Counted from the first letter of the stretch, positions 31,365 through 42,566 are shown. The stretch is DNA of 64,000 bases from Lamellibrachia satsuma (GCA_033239005.1 BSQZ01000005.1:8943501-9007500); one strand, 5' to 3'. Notes: generated by a model from the letters alone, not told the origin. Program-made: numbers and translations.

Positions 31365-32306
31365 ATGGCGAGTGATTTCTACCTGACACTGCCTAGCAAC
31401 GCTTCCATGAAGATGTATCCCAACAATACGTTGGCTCATTACATCACAGACTTACCTCGACTTATCGATCTGACTGGCGAGTGGGAATGCGGGTTGGCAG
31501 AAATACAGTACCCGCATACGTGGTACAACATAGGAACGTACGACACCTGGTTCTTCCTTAACGAGACGATTGGTATGGGTCTAACCCCAAGTGCAAGGAT
31601 CAGTGCTGGATATTACAAGACTCCCACAATATTGATGGATCACGTCAACAGGGGACTGGACAGTATGGCGACGGATAAGATACGAGCAAAGTTGACCTAC
31701 AGCCCCGTCACTCAAAAAATGACTATGCACATGACACCAGGCACCGAGTTCACTGTACCTCGCCGCAGTGCGTTGGCAAGAATGTTAGGTTTCGAACCGA
31801 CGGTGGTCACCAGTCCGCCAGCATCCCCACCAGCACCATCGCTACTAGGATCGACCATGACAGCAGCGGCGACAACAGCAGAGACGATAACAACGGACGA
31901 GAACCCCAGAGAAGGTGGAAGGAATCTCGGTCTCACACCGTCGGCCACCGTGTTTTTGCCACCCAAAGACACTCCCGATGGTCCGTATACCTACCGTAAA
32001 GAAGCCGAACACGTGGTGCAGATGAATCAAGGGTTCGATACCATATACGTTTACACGGACGTCGTGGAGTCTCGTATAGTTGGTGACACTGTCGCGCCTT
32101 TGTTGCGAGCCCTCCCGGTTGTCGGAAGTCACGGCGAAACTGTATCCGACAGGTTCACTAACATTCACTACGTGCCTCTGTTGTACTCGCACTTCAAGTC
32201 GATTGAAATCGATATAAGGGACGACACAGGACGACGCGTGCCATTCGAGTACGGTAGAGTGACCGTGACACTTCATTTTCGACGGCGCAGGATCGGACTG
32301 TTCTGA
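31365..32306 (+). CDS. Penton-like minor capsid protein (single jelly-roll candidate)
   Basis: 313 residues. The opening FYLTLPSNASMKMYPNNT, the WECGLAEIQYPHTWYNI motif and the β-rich C-terminus (SIEIDIRDDTGRRVPFEYGR) are characteristic of a Polinton late protein usually assigned as the minor capsid (penton) protein. A low-complexity Ala/Pro/Thr insert (about residues 145-185) breaks the fold region and seems specific to this lineage. It lies two genes before the major capsid gene, as is common. Confidence 0.75.
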   Translation: MASDFYLTLPSNASMKMYPNNTLAHYITDLPRLIDLTGEWECGLAEIQYPHTWYNIGTYDTWFFLNETIGMGLTPSARISAGYYKTPTILMDHVNRGLDSMATDKIRAKLTYSPVTQKMTMHMTPGTEFTVPRRSALARMLGFEPTVVTSPPASPPAPSLLGSTMTAAATTAETITTDENPREGGRNLGLTPSATVFLPPKDTPDGPYTYRKEAEHVVQMNQGFDTIYVYTDVVESRIVGDTVAPLLRALPVVGSHGETVSDRFTNIHYVPLLYSHFKSIEIDIRDDTGRRVPFEYGRVTVTLHFRRRRIGLF

Positions 32307-32308
32307 AG

Positions 32309-32719
32309 ATGAATTACAACGAGTATTACGCGCGTCAGGCGGGTGGTGCACTGCCCTACTTCGCCGGTGCTCAATACCAGCGGGGTCACGGACTAGGCAG
32401 TCTGTTCACCGGTCTGCTGCGCAGCGCCATGCCGCTCACCAAGAGAGGTGCCGTAGCGTTGGGAAAGGGAGCGTTGAAGACCGGCGTGCGCATAGCCGAC
32501 GACGTCATGTCTGGACAGAGCATAAAAAAGGCAACCAAACGACGCGTCACAGATGCCGGTAGGAATCTGATGCGTATGATTCCTGGCGTGCGTCCTCGTA
32601 AACGTATAAAACGCGCGCCGGCAAAGAAAGGAGTCACTTTAGCAAAGAGACGACGCAAGAGACAGACGTCTACGAAACGCGAGGCCGACATATTCGACGA
32701 CGATGGCATTCGTACATAA
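32309..32719 (+). CDS. Basic virion core-like protein
   Basis: 136 residues starting MNYNEYYARQAGG. It has FAGAQYQRGHGLGSLF (33-34 Gly-Leu, a likely protease-cleavage-type context), an amphipathic middle, and a very basic C-terminus (RPRKRIKRAPAKK, AKRRRKRQTS) suited to DNA binding. A similar protein lies just before the capsid gene in many animal Polintons. It starts 2 nt after the penton-like stop and overlaps the capsid start by 17 nt. Confidence 0.75.
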   Translation: MNYNEYYARQAGGALPYFAGAQYQRGHGLGSLFTGLLRSAMPLTKRGAVALGKGALKTGVRIADDVMSGQSIKKATKRRVTDAGRNLMRMIPGVRPRKRIKRAPAKKGVTLAKRRRKRQTSTKREADIFDDDGIRT

Positions 32720-34019
32720 ACAGTCGTGTGAAGGAGTCAAGAGCGAGCTGGATCTCTTTACCGTACCCCCTACTCAGACCAGCATCATCGACAGTCACGT
32801 GGTAGAACATCAGCCCTTGTCCTCTCTGGACTCGGGTGGACCGATAGAATTCCTCATACATGGATCGGGAGACGATTACCTGGATCTCGCCAACACGATA
32901 CTGCACGTGCAGGCGAAGGTGACACGAGCCAACGGGGACGATATCGACTTGGTCGATCCCGTGGCACCGGTGAATAACTGGATGCATGCACTGATCAGTC
33001 AAGCCGACGTCTCCCTGAACAATACGCTCGTGACCTCTTCGACCAACACGTATGCGTATCGCGCCTACATAGAAACGCTGCTCAGCTACGGTCCCGATGC
33101 CAAGGACACGCAACTGACGAGTCAGCTGTGGCACAAGGACACGGCCACTCGCATGGACGCCTGCGAGATAGCCGACGGACCCGCAGCTAACGAAGGGTTC
33201 GTGGCTCGACGAGGACACATCCTGAGGAGCCGTGTTGTCGATATGATGGGCCGTCTCCACGTGGACCTCTTTCTGCAGGATAAATTCCTCATCAACGGCG
33301 TCGACGTCAAGATACGACTGGTGCGTAGTAAACCTGCTTTTGCACTCATGGCTGGTGGAGCAAACCCCGATTACAAGATACAAATAGTCAATGCCTGCTT
33401 GTTTGCAAAGAAAGTCACCGTGAATCCCAGCGTGCAGATAGCACACGTCAAGGCTTTGGACAAGAGTACGGTCATGTATCCGATGCGATCCGTCGAGTGC
33501 AAGGTGTACTCCATTCCTGCCGGCACTCGCTCGCACACGTACGAGAACCTGTTCCTCGGTACCCTGCCGAAACGTCTGGTGCTGTGCTGCATCGATAACG
33601 ATGCCTACAACGGAGCGTACGACAAGAATCCCTTCCACGCCAAGAACAACGCCATCAGCTTCCTCGCGGTGTACGTCGACGGACGACAGATACCCTCCAA
33701 ACCTTTCCAGCCGAATTTCGAAGACAACCTCTTTGTCAGGAGCTACATGAGTCTGTTCTCGTCGACCGGTAAGTTGTGGCAGGACGAAGGGAACGGACTG
33801 ACTCGCAGCGACTATCGACACGGCTACACCTTCTTCGGTTTCGACCTGACCCCCGATCAGTGCGACGGTCCCTGCTTCCATCTAGTACAAAAGGGCAATC
33901 TGCGCATAGAAGTTCATTTCCGCAATGCGCTGCTGAACACCGTGAACGTCGTCGCCTACGCCGAGCTCGAGTCCGTGCTGGAAATCGACAAGAATCGCAA
34001 CATCATCTACGACTACTAA
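32703..34019 (+). CDS. Major capsid protein (double jelly-roll, F54H12.2-like)
   Basis: 438 residues. N-terminal SELDLFTVPPTQTSI, then IEFLIHGSGDDYLDLANTIL, NNWMHALISQADVSLNN and the C-terminal GNLRIEVHFRNALLNTVNV match the protein annotated as F54H12.2-like in many invertebrates. That protein is the Polinton major capsid protein, a double jelly-roll that builds the icosahedral shell. The length is within the family range. The frame is intact. Confidence 0.88.
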   Translation: MAFVHKQSCEGVKSELDLFTVPPTQTSIIDSHVVEHQPLSSLDSGGPIEFLIHGSGDDYLDLANTILHVQAKVTRANGDDIDLVDPVAPVNNWMHALISQADVSLNNTLVTSSTNTYAYRAYIETLLSYGPDAKDTQLTSQLWHKDTATRMDACEIADGPAANEGFVARRGHILRSRVVDMMGRLHVDLFLQDKFLINGVDVKIRLVRSKPAFALMAGGANPDYKIQIVNACLFAKKVTVNPSVQIAHVKALDKSTVMYPMRSVECKVYSIPAGTRSHTYENLFLGTLPKRLVLCCIDNDAYNGAYDKNPFHAKNNAISFLAVYVDGRQIPSKPFQPNFEDNLFVRSYMSLFSSTGKLWQDEGNGLTRSDYRHGYTFFGFDLTPDQCDGPCFHLVQKGNLRIEVHFRNALLNTVNVVAYAELESVLEIDKNRNIIYDY

Positions 34020-34020
34020 A

Positions 34021-34509
34021 ATGGACACCCTGCAGATCGCTAGACTACTGGCGGTGGACCCGTGCACCAGAACTATATTTCGCGGCGTCGTACCCAGAGA
34101 CGGACTACTCACTACGATAGACGGCACTCTGCCCGCAGCCTTCGTGTGCAACACCGACAACGGCGACGAACCAGGCGAACATTGGATAGCGCTGTACCTG
34201 GACGCCGACGGACGCGGCGAATACTTCTGCTCGTACGGTCTGCCGCCTCGTTACGCGGCGTTCCGTACCTTCCTGAACAAACACTGTTCCGAATGGACTC
34301 ATAATACCCAGAGGCTTCAGAGTCCTCTGTCTAATGTTTGCGGACAATATTGTGTTGCTTATGTCATGTTTCGTTGTAAAGGTTCTTCTATGAAGACTTT
34401 CGTAAACATGTTCCACACTAATCTGGTGAATAACGATTGTGAAGTGTTCGATTGGATGAGACTATTGAAAAAGGGTATACCCTACTATCGTGTATCTTAC
34501 ATAGACTGA
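34021..34509 (+). CDS. Adenovirus-type cysteine protease
   Basis: 162 residues. His54 (GEHWIALYL), Gln100 and Cys107 (LQSPLSNVCGQYC) have the spacing of the adenovirus maturation protease. The third catalytic position, normally Asp or Glu in a YF-x-SYG context, appears to be Cys70 here (YFCSYGLPP), which is unusual. The enzyme would cleave virion precursors during maturation. It is the last gene of the late cluster, one base after the capsid stop. Confidence 0.9.
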   Translation: MDTLQIARLLAVDPCTRTIFRGVVPRDGLLTTIDGTLPAAFVCNTDNGDEPGEHWIALYLDADGRGEYFCSYGLPPRYAAFRTFLNKHCSEWTHNTQRLQSPLSNVCGQYCVAYVMFRCKGSSMKTFVNMFHTNLVNNDCEVFDWMRLLKKGIPYYRVSYID

Positions 34510-34638
34510 TGATACGAACTATTCGGCACCTATTCAGTAGTTAATGATTGCCGCGTATTTGATTGGCTTAAAACAGCTGCGATATGGTGGTAGACTGTAT
34601 TATCGCTCACAGCAGCAGCAGCAGTACACCACATCATC

Positions 34639-34806
34639 GTTCGAGCCTCTGGCGAGGTGGTGCACCACCTGTAAGCTCGCGACCTCTGGCGTGATGGTAA
34701 ACATCCGCAAGTCGCCTCGTCGTCATCATCCTCGAGCCTCTGGCGAGGTGGAAACACCCCTAAGCTCACGACCTCTGGCGCTATGGTCAACATACGCAAG
34801 TCGATT
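34639..34806. repeat. Two ~80-bp GC-rich repeats with small palindromes
   Basis: Two units, each with gcctctggcgagg and gacctctggcg…caagtcg. The first also holds the palindrome ggtggtgcaccacc. The gacctctggcg…caagtc core resembles the 51-bp array at 22,444-22,647. Confidence 0.75.
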
Positions 34807-34884
34807 CATATATATTCATCGTAGTTGTAGTGATATTACACGCTACCATGCTTGATGTATCGACATGCTGCTTGTATTATACTC

Positions 34885-34890
34885 AATAAA
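34885..34890 (+). terminator. Poly(A) signal at the end of the late genes
   Basis: aataaa in actcaataaaatacg, about 375 bp after the protease stop; a reasonable common 3' end for the late transcripts. Confidence 0.6.
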
Positions 34891-35071
34891 ATACGTGTGC
34901 ACTCGTACCATACTGTGTTGCGTTGATTTCTCGTCTCCATTAGTCCCCTTTGATAGTTGATATAATTAACGACCCTATTATTAGATGATTACTAATTACC
35001 CTATAATTACTACGTATGATTCGTTACGGTCACTACCTGGTCAGTATAGGTCACCACACACACACACACAA

Positions 35072-35227
35072 GGTTATAACCGTCCAGTCGCTAGGGGGCG
35101 CTCGTGGTGGATGTAGGTCACCGCTAGGGGGCGCTGGGGGCTACCCAGAAGTCACGTGACCGGAAGTTACTGGGCTGCTCTTTACTGGGCTGCTCTTTTG
35201 AGGTCCCATTACCACACTATAACTACT
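35072..35227 (-). repeat. Polinton right terminal inverted repeat
   Basis: 156 bp, the reverse complement of 16,991-17,158 apart from small gaps; ends CTATAACTACT. Confidence 0.95.
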
Positions 35228-35233
35228 TCCCTA
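35228..35233. repeat. Polinton target-site duplication, right
   Basis: tcccta, identical to 16,985-16,990. Confidence 0.95.
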
Positions 35234-37440
35234 TGTCTAAACTGCCAAACTATATCCGTTGATTTGAAAACCAGCGTCCTGCATTAAAAAAATCCTTACA
35301 AATTCTCAATTTGTAAATAAACCCAATTTTCAGAGCAACTGATGATCGGTATTCGATCACACGAAATCCAATCGACGACATAAAAATGGCCACAATATGA
35401 CGCATTAATAATAACGTACGTTGGTCTTTTTGGTTTAATTGCCCCTGAACACTTTATCAGTGTCTTCATTCACTCTTCTGAATGTAAACTTGTATCGTTC
35501 TCACAACAATACAACTCAACAACCATACTTATTAGGTTGGCTCTCTGTTCTTTCAATAACTCAAGTTCCTAACCTTTACTTCAGTAAATCGTACAGTGGT
35601 TATAACGTAACCTCACGCAAATCTGTAATTAATTATTTCCATTTAAACTTTGAAATCCATTTCTCCACACGCAAACGTACAACCACGTGCTTTTCAATTA
35701 AACTCCCCTAAATAATGATATCTTCGGTATTTAACCCAATACCAAGTATACTGAGTATATTGTGTAAAATATCGTTGGCGCAGCTAGCCAATGTATGTTG
35801 TAAGATGCGTTCATAAATGTACGCCGAAAAAATCGCTGGCGTGTCTCACCAATGTAAGTTTTAAGGCACGTTCACGAGTCAGTGTACATCGAAAAAAATC
35901 GCTAGCGCGTCTCGCCAGTGTAAGATATACGACTCCCCTCTTATCTTCTTCTGGGCCGTACGCAATGGTCCGGGAGGCATTTCTCACAGATGTAGATGTA
36001 TGTTAATTGTCCGTCTTCTTTGCGCTCGCCAGGTCGAGATTTATAACTGAATTTGTACTCACTCGATCAATGAGTACATAGAGTACTACAGAAGTATAGT
36101 CAACGCATTGTTCTCCAGGTTAGAAGCGATTTAAGTCGTGTACATCAGACGGCTACGTACATAGTAGCAATATAATCACTCACTATGACAATAAAAATAA
36201 CAGTGAAGATATCTATCACTGTAAACCGTAAAGAAAGGTAGTGAATGTAAACATCACTTAAAATGTATACAGACTCTTAAAATCTAGAAGATTTGAAACG
36301 AAACATGGTTAAATCTGACCGGTAATTTTGAAGCCTAATGCTAAAGCAGGTAAGGCCCGCCAGGACCACCCTTGCTGACGATTTGGATGCCTAAAAATGT
36401 AGCTTGTGCCGGCCCTTGCAATCCCTCCTCCGATGGGAATTTATACTCCCAGTTTTCCCAAATCAAACGCCGTCACTAGAGGCGCTGTGATTGCTTAAAT
36501 ACACAATACGCTTTACCATTGGTCAACATGTTAAATCCACCCACCCTCTGAACCGCTGGACAGTGACGTCTGCCAGTCTTCCTTGCCCAGTTTTGCAAGT
36601 TAAACTTTTGAACTCTTGGAGCTGGGCCAAATCCAGTGTTTCCAGGGCTCCCTCTCATTTCCCAATTACGTCGTCCCCCGAGGTCAGAGCAATTTAGCAA
36701 ATGTCAGGATTAATGGGAAGACTGAAGCGTCTAAACAATACCATCAATCTTTGGCACCATACGGATTTTTTTGTCCGTATCAACTTGGGTGGTTTAACTA
36801 TAAACTTTTCGAAACCTGTCTTTCTGTTGCTAATCTAGGCTTAATACATCGAATAAACCTCCAAATGACTTACTAACATTAGCTATTAAAAACTAATTAA
36901 ATCAAACTTGCATAATCTTTACAATATGAATTTATTTTTTCAATTAGTAACACTCCATTAAGACTGACTAGTACCCAGCCAGCACACCTGGGCACGGACC
37001 ACAGTCAGAATCCATCCGCCATTACGTACATAAAGAATCCCAAGGAAAAATTTAATTGTGCAGATAGATTTTATTTGTGAGAGCAGAAATTGTGTGGATG
37101 AGGGAGTAGAAGTGATGTTCTTGTGCACAGTAGCATTTAAGCTTTGAAATGATGCCATTTGTCAGTAGGTACACCAGTTGCATAAGGACACAGTGGCTGT
37201 TAGGCAGGATGTACTCATATTTTGGAAACTGGGGAATTTCATGGCAGAAATGCAGGGGCGTCATGCTTTGAAGCAATTTGTGCGAAAAGGAGGTATGTCA
37301 TTTTCACAAATTTTACACACCAGGTGTCTTAGTGGGTCTGTCATTTTCTGTGAATTAAAAAAAAAATTGTAGGATAAATTTCCAATGTAGGCGCAAGAAT
37401 GTTATAATGGTCGTCTATGGGAAAAGTGACTTTGGTCCGT
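35234..37440. other. Noncoding, with a degenerate ~65-bp tandem repeat
   Basis: No supported gene. At about 35,770-35,930 a unit with atcg(t/c)tggcg…gccaatgtaag…gttca recurs two to three times. Short ORFs elsewhere lack motifs. Confidence 0.5.
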
Positions 37441-37447
37441 ACCCACC

Positions 37448-38215
37448 TACAGCGGTCCGACATCGGGCCGAGGGCGGCAAACTTATCGGTCCAACATCGG
37501 CATCCGCCTGCGGGCTGATGTAAGTTTTGTCCATCAGCTCAACATCGGGCCGAGGGCAGCAAACTTATCGGTCCAACATCGGCATCCGCCTGCGGGCCGA
37601 TGTAGGTTTTGCCCATCGGGTCAACATCGGGCCGAGGGCGGCAAACTTATCGGCCCAACATCGGCATCCGCCTACGGACTGATGTAGGTTTTGCCCATCG
37701 GGCCGAAGGCGGCAAACTTATCGGTCCAACGTCGGCATCCGCCTACGGACCGATGTAAGTTTTGTCCATCAGCTCAACATCGGGCCGAGGGCGGCAAACT
37801 TATCGGTCCAACATCGGCATCCGCCTGCGGGCCGATGTAAGTTTTGTCCATCAGCTTAACATCGGGCCGAGGGCGGCAAACTTATCGGTCCAACATCGGC
37901 ATCAGCCTTCGGGCCGATGTAAGTTTTGTCCATCAGCTCAACATTGGGCCGAGGACGGCAAACTTATCGGTCCAACATCGGCATCCGCCTGCGGGCCGAT
38001 GTAGGTTTTGCCCATCGGCTCAACATCGGGCCGAGGGCGGCAAACTTATCGGCCCAACATCGGCATCCGCCTACGGACCGATGTAGGTTTTGCCCATCGG
38101 GCCGAAGGCGGCAAATTTATCGGTTCAACATCGGCATCCGCGTGCGGGCCGATGTGGGTTTTGTCCATCGGCTTAACATCGGGCCGATGACGGCTCATAA
38201 GCGGCTGTCGGTAGG
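37448..38215. repeat. ~82-bp GC-rich satellite, about 9 copies
   Basis: Repeats of a unit containing ggtccaacatcggcatccgc, cgggccgatgtaagttttg and aacatcgggccgagggcggc. Some units are shortened to ~60 bp by internal loss. The sub-motif (t)cgggccgat is itself repeated in both orientations inside each unit. The end (38,180-38,260) diverges into related cgatg/ccgctc phrases. Confidence 0.9.
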
Positions 38216-38282
38216 AAGCCGCCTATGAACCGATGGTTAGCCGCTCATTGGCCGACTGTGACTAGTTTTGATAAATGTGTGT

Positions 38283-38301
38283 ATATGTATACATATATAT
38301 G

Positions 38302-38374
<73 letters not shown>

Positions 38375-38382
38375 TATGTATA

Positions 38383-38451
<69 letters not shown>
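38283..38451. repeat. (TA)n microsatellite
   Basis: About 170 bp of TA with two tacatatatatgtata interruptions, directly after the 82-bp satellite. Confidence 0.95.
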
Positions 38452-38452
<1 letters not shown>

Positions 38453-39630
38453 CAGACAAACAACAAGTTCAATGTAGATTGAAATAGGCCCAACAAAGGC
38501 ATTTAAAATTTATTAATCAATATGAGTTGTATAGTTTTAATAAGATACCATCCACAATGTATTTTATTAAACCTATTAACATTAAGTCACTAATCATTCC
38601 CCATATAAACTATTGTAACATGTATACATAATAACAAAACTACAGAAGTGGGCGACAAAAATGATAACAAACAGTCAGTATATAATGCACACACTTCTAT
38701 CCATTGCTAAAAAGTATCAAACTGCTAAATAAAAGTTGAAGATGTCTTTAAATGACAATTAAACTGTTATCATTAATATGTCAACAGAAACCTTCCTGAA
38801 TACCTAAAAATGTAAGCATAATACCTAATTCTGGTGCGCATGCATATGGCACAAAAGTCGTGGGAATATCCACGTTGAAAGTACAAACACTGAACTGACA
38901 AACAAACGCATTACAGATAGCATCACTTGAATATTCAATAACACCAGTACTCCAATCACAGTAAAAATCCACACTCACTCTCTTGAAAGGCTTCAATATG
39001 TACACAACGACCTATATCATTTTAATATACTGTGCAACCTTCGTAGACATTGCTATGAATATATTATATGTGCACATTTAAACTTAAACTGCCAGTTAAC
39101 CGTTCAAATGTATATTTATGAATACAGATTATACAGTATAACTTTACTATGATTTTTCCAGGTTCTCTTTTAAATAAACAATATTCTTGGAAATTTTTTC
39201 TTTAAATTGATCAATGCATCGCCACCAAAGCACCATGTCATTACTTTCAATACAAGCATATTATCTTATACATATATTGTTAACATTTTATCACAAATGT
39301 TTTCAGGTTGATATATGTATTCGTATGTGGATTTGTGTAATTTATTATACGATAATATTTAATAAATAAGCGTTGACCATCTCTTACTTGTACTTAAATG
39401 AATGTACTCAAAAACATTTACTTCAATTGTTTACTCCTGTCACATCCTGCTTAGCCTATGTTCGGTCCATTCGGTGCTTCCTACCACCATCCCGATCAGA
39501 GACAGAGGCAGTTCGGAACTATTCCTGGATGACTCGCTTTATGTCATGCTCATGGTTTAAGTTGTGCCATTTGTCGTCACTTCATTGTTTCGGACAGCAT
39601 CTGAAATATTAACATAACAATTAAGTTAAC
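38452..39630. other. Noncoding; begins with dispersed repeat
   Basis: 38,460-38,560 is similar to 11,520-11,640 (gtagattgaaataggcc core). The rest shows no gene I can support. Confidence 0.45.
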
Positions 39631-39639
39631 AATACCAAG

Positions 39640-39850
39640 TGTCCACGGCCCATGGAATTGGGCAATTCCCTTATGAAAATATACCATGGTAAATGCCATG
39701 GTGTTTTGAAACAGGTAAACTATGGTAAAATACCATGATATACAATAGAAACCATGGTAATCCATGGTGCTTTGAAGCAGGGAAGCCATGGTAAAATACC
39801 ATCATGTTGTTTTGAAACAAGTAAACCATATGGTATACTACAGTTTACAA
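39640..39850. repeat. Interleaved ccatggta palindromic repeats
   Basis: At least six taccatgg/ccatggta motifs spaced by ttttgaaacaggtaaa-type phrases, giving many possible short hairpins. It looks like a tandemly grown MITE-like sequence. Confidence 0.6.
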
Positions 39851-39951
39851 TGTATACAACATTTTACAACTATAAAACAAGTATATTGATCGAGAACGAA
39901 TTAAGCAACCGATACAGGGCAGAATTAAATGAAAATGTCACAAAATATAAT

Positions 39952-39954
<3 letters not shown>

Positions 39955-39983
<29 letters not shown>

Positions 39984-40027
39984 TGTATGTATGTATGTAT
40001 GTATGTATGCATGCATGCATGCATGTA
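39955..40027. repeat. (ATGT)n/(ATGC)n microsatellite
   Basis: About 16 tatg/catg tetranucleotides. Confidence 0.95.
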
Positions 40028-40107
40028 TATAGGCAAAATTGTCCGCCCCACTCTTCGTCTCTGGGACGAAAGTCCAGAGCGGCATTTGCTAAAGCGAGGT
40101 TTTGGCA

Positions 40108-40133
40108 GTTCCGTAGCCAAATGGCTACGGAAC
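40108..40133. repeat. 11-bp perfect hairpin
   Basis: gttccgtagcc, loop aaat, ggctacggaac. It ends a ~100-bp GC-richer block (40,033-40,133) that may be an unidentified repeat element. Confidence 0.6.
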
Positions 40134-41630
40134 TAATAACTTAAGAAACCAATACGCACTAACCGTTTCACATGTGTATTCTGAAGAAGTCAAGAAACTG
40201 AAGAAATGTGCTCCAAATAATTACTTATGAGTAATTTTATCGGTGACATAGAAAACATTTCACAATTAGCCGCCATACTGTGCACGTGATGTTGCCTTTG
40301 GGTCACATGATCAAACGCGATTTCGTGCAGAATGAGGCCAGAATGGGCCAGCAGCACAGACATAAATAAAACACCCGTTAGTAAGTTAGTAGTTTATAGG
40401 GGCATTATTAATGATGTAACTCCATGGCCAGCAGACGGCAATTCTTAGCGTAACCTTATATAGATCCACGGGATTCCCGCTTGGTATTCTCGCTCACAAC
40501 AATATCCGGTTATATACAAATGTTGACAAGCACATGCGTTCTGACAAAAAGGTAATAATTTCACACTTTTACATGGTTATTGTCAGGTAACTTTAGTGAT
40601 ATACATATAAGAATGCATACAGACACGAAATACATGTTTATTGCTCTGTTTATGGCGTTTTTGTAAGGTTTCACGTTTCATGAAAATACTTAAGCTTTTG
40701 ATGAACGAGATCTTCGCCCCTACTACAGCAACAGCCAGATAGAAAAAAATTGTAGGGCGACTGACTTTGCCTAGTATGTATATAATTATATGTTTCTGTT
40801 CTGATAAAGTACTCGCAAGAAATAAACATATAAAGACAGTACACACTGAGCCAGTATAAATAAATCTTCAGACTTCACCTATTATTGACCTAAGGCTAAG
40901 CCTAAGCTACGTCTGTGCCCATGGCCATGCTATATCAGTTCACGGCCTTGGCTTTGCCGTTTGAGTTTGGCGTCTAAAATTACGATGTGCATAGTTCTAC
41001 TTTCGTATGCTTTGCGAACAAAAATAATTTGTATAATGCTAAAAATCAATGTATTGGATAGCACAAAATACATCCAAAGATTCACAAAGGAATTTGTAAA
41101 CACGTACCTTGTCTTGTGGCGCGCCAGTCGCATATAAAATTATAACGGTAAAACAGCGGACTTCAAAGATGGCGACATGGGCCCAGGTAGACTCGCAGTA
41201 AAGATTATTTTTAACAGTAATAATGTTCAGTGAATAGTGTAAGCATCTGGAGCTTACAAACGTAATTGTCATAGCTTGTTAATTTTTGGTAAGAATAACC
41301 ACACGGTTCATACGAATTTTAGTTTCTCTTAATTTTATTTCGCTTCCAACATGGTGCATCATCGCGCGGGAAACATTCCCTTACACCACATGCGAAATTT
41401 AATACAAGTAATACATCATAGGTATACGGCACGCGTCAGAAATCATCATTTATCAGTGTTCGGGCCTCCCTCGGCCCGAGTACTGATGAATCACCTCCGG
41501 CGGGTGCTAGCGCCGCATCTCCGGCTGGGAAGCGGGCTGTGATCGGCAAGCGCATGTCGAGCACTGGCGCCTGCCAGCCGCTGATATCGGCCCTCGGGCC
41601 TATGACTGCGTGCTGGCTGGGACAATTATT
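40134..41630. other. Noncoding; possible minus-strand promoter near 41,170
   Basis: aaagatggcgacatgg at about 41,165-41,180 resembles a YY1-type promoter element. On the minus strand an ATG at 41,133 opens nine codons ending at a good donor (AAG|GTACGT). This could be a first exon, but the protein is not recognisable. From 41,440 to 41,600 there is a GC-rich block of unknown origin just before the conserved Ro60 promoter block. Confidence 0.35.
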
Positions 41631-41752
41631 ATTATTAAGGAACGGCCAATCAGAACGAACCTCCAACGGAATGTATGGGCGTCTGCGTGTATGCATTCTC
41701 TCAGTACGTTTGTCCGTATTTATATATGAGTTCGTTGCTCTAAGACCAAACA

Positions 41753-42566
41753 ATGCAGCCCTCCGGTGTCAGTGACGAAAACAGGTTGGTTCGATTGCTC
41801 TGTCTCGGGTCTGAAGGTACAGCGTACGTGGCCGGCAATCTACAACTGAGGCCACAGGAACTACTGACTCCACAAAATGCAAACTGTGTCACCCGAATTC
41901 TTCAGTCAGGACGCGGCCAAGAAGTGGTAAACATTACCATCTTCTATAGCGAAAGTGGGCGTACGGCTAAACAGAACGGACTGCTGCTTGCCGTAGCAAT
42001 GTGCGCTCGACAGACGGTCGATCCCCCGACCAAGGAATACTGTTACCAGAATCTGAGCAGTTTCTGTCGAACACCGACGCAGCTGTTTATGTTTATCCGT
42101 TACTGCCGCACGCCAGGCAACGGAAATGGATGGACACCTAACTACCCACGTATAGGATGGGGCCACGGCTTCCGTAAAGCTATCTCACAGTGGTATTTGC
42201 GGTTTATGAACGTTCCGAACGGGTCGAAAACATTAGCAATGCTCATGACGAAGTACAGGAAGCGCAATGGATGGAGTCACCAGGATGCACTGCGTGTGGC
42301 GCACCCAAAGACGGGTCCTAGTAATGGCTGTAGTGTGGCTGCCATCCTGAAGTATATAGCAAAAGGTTCAATGAAGCCAAAGATGATTTGCAGATGACCG
42401 ACGGGGATGTGTGTCAGTACCTTCAGGCCGTCGAAGACGTGAGAGCCCAGAGGGACCCGGCGACACTTGATGCAACCAGCTTGGCAGGACTTGTAAGACA
42501 GCATCACCTAACGAGAGAACACTTGAACACACAACTGCTCAACTTCCCAGAGATCTGGCAGGTCTG
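41753..42566 (+). pseudogene. Ro60/TROVE2 paralog B, pseudogene
   Basis: Highly similar to copies A and C from the promoter block onward. The frame is intact for about 204 codons. A one-base deletion in the aaaaggttc run near 42,363 (aaaagggttc in copy C) then shifts it to a stop at 42,395-42,397. Homology continues in the shifted frame to about 42,562. There a deletion of roughly 0.9 kb joins the middle of the TROVE domain to the 3' flank, removing the whole von Willebrand A domain. It cannot encode a complete Ro60. Confidence 0.92.

Noticed and set aside
32670..33881. 403-codon minus-strand frame opposite the capsid gene
   Set aside because: Antisense shadow of a well-supported plus-strand capsid gene; it has no motif.
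41039..41272. First exon of a minus-strand gene with a YY1-like promoter
   Set aside because: Only nine codons before the donor and no recognisable protein; mentioned as a possibility in the spacer entry but not called.
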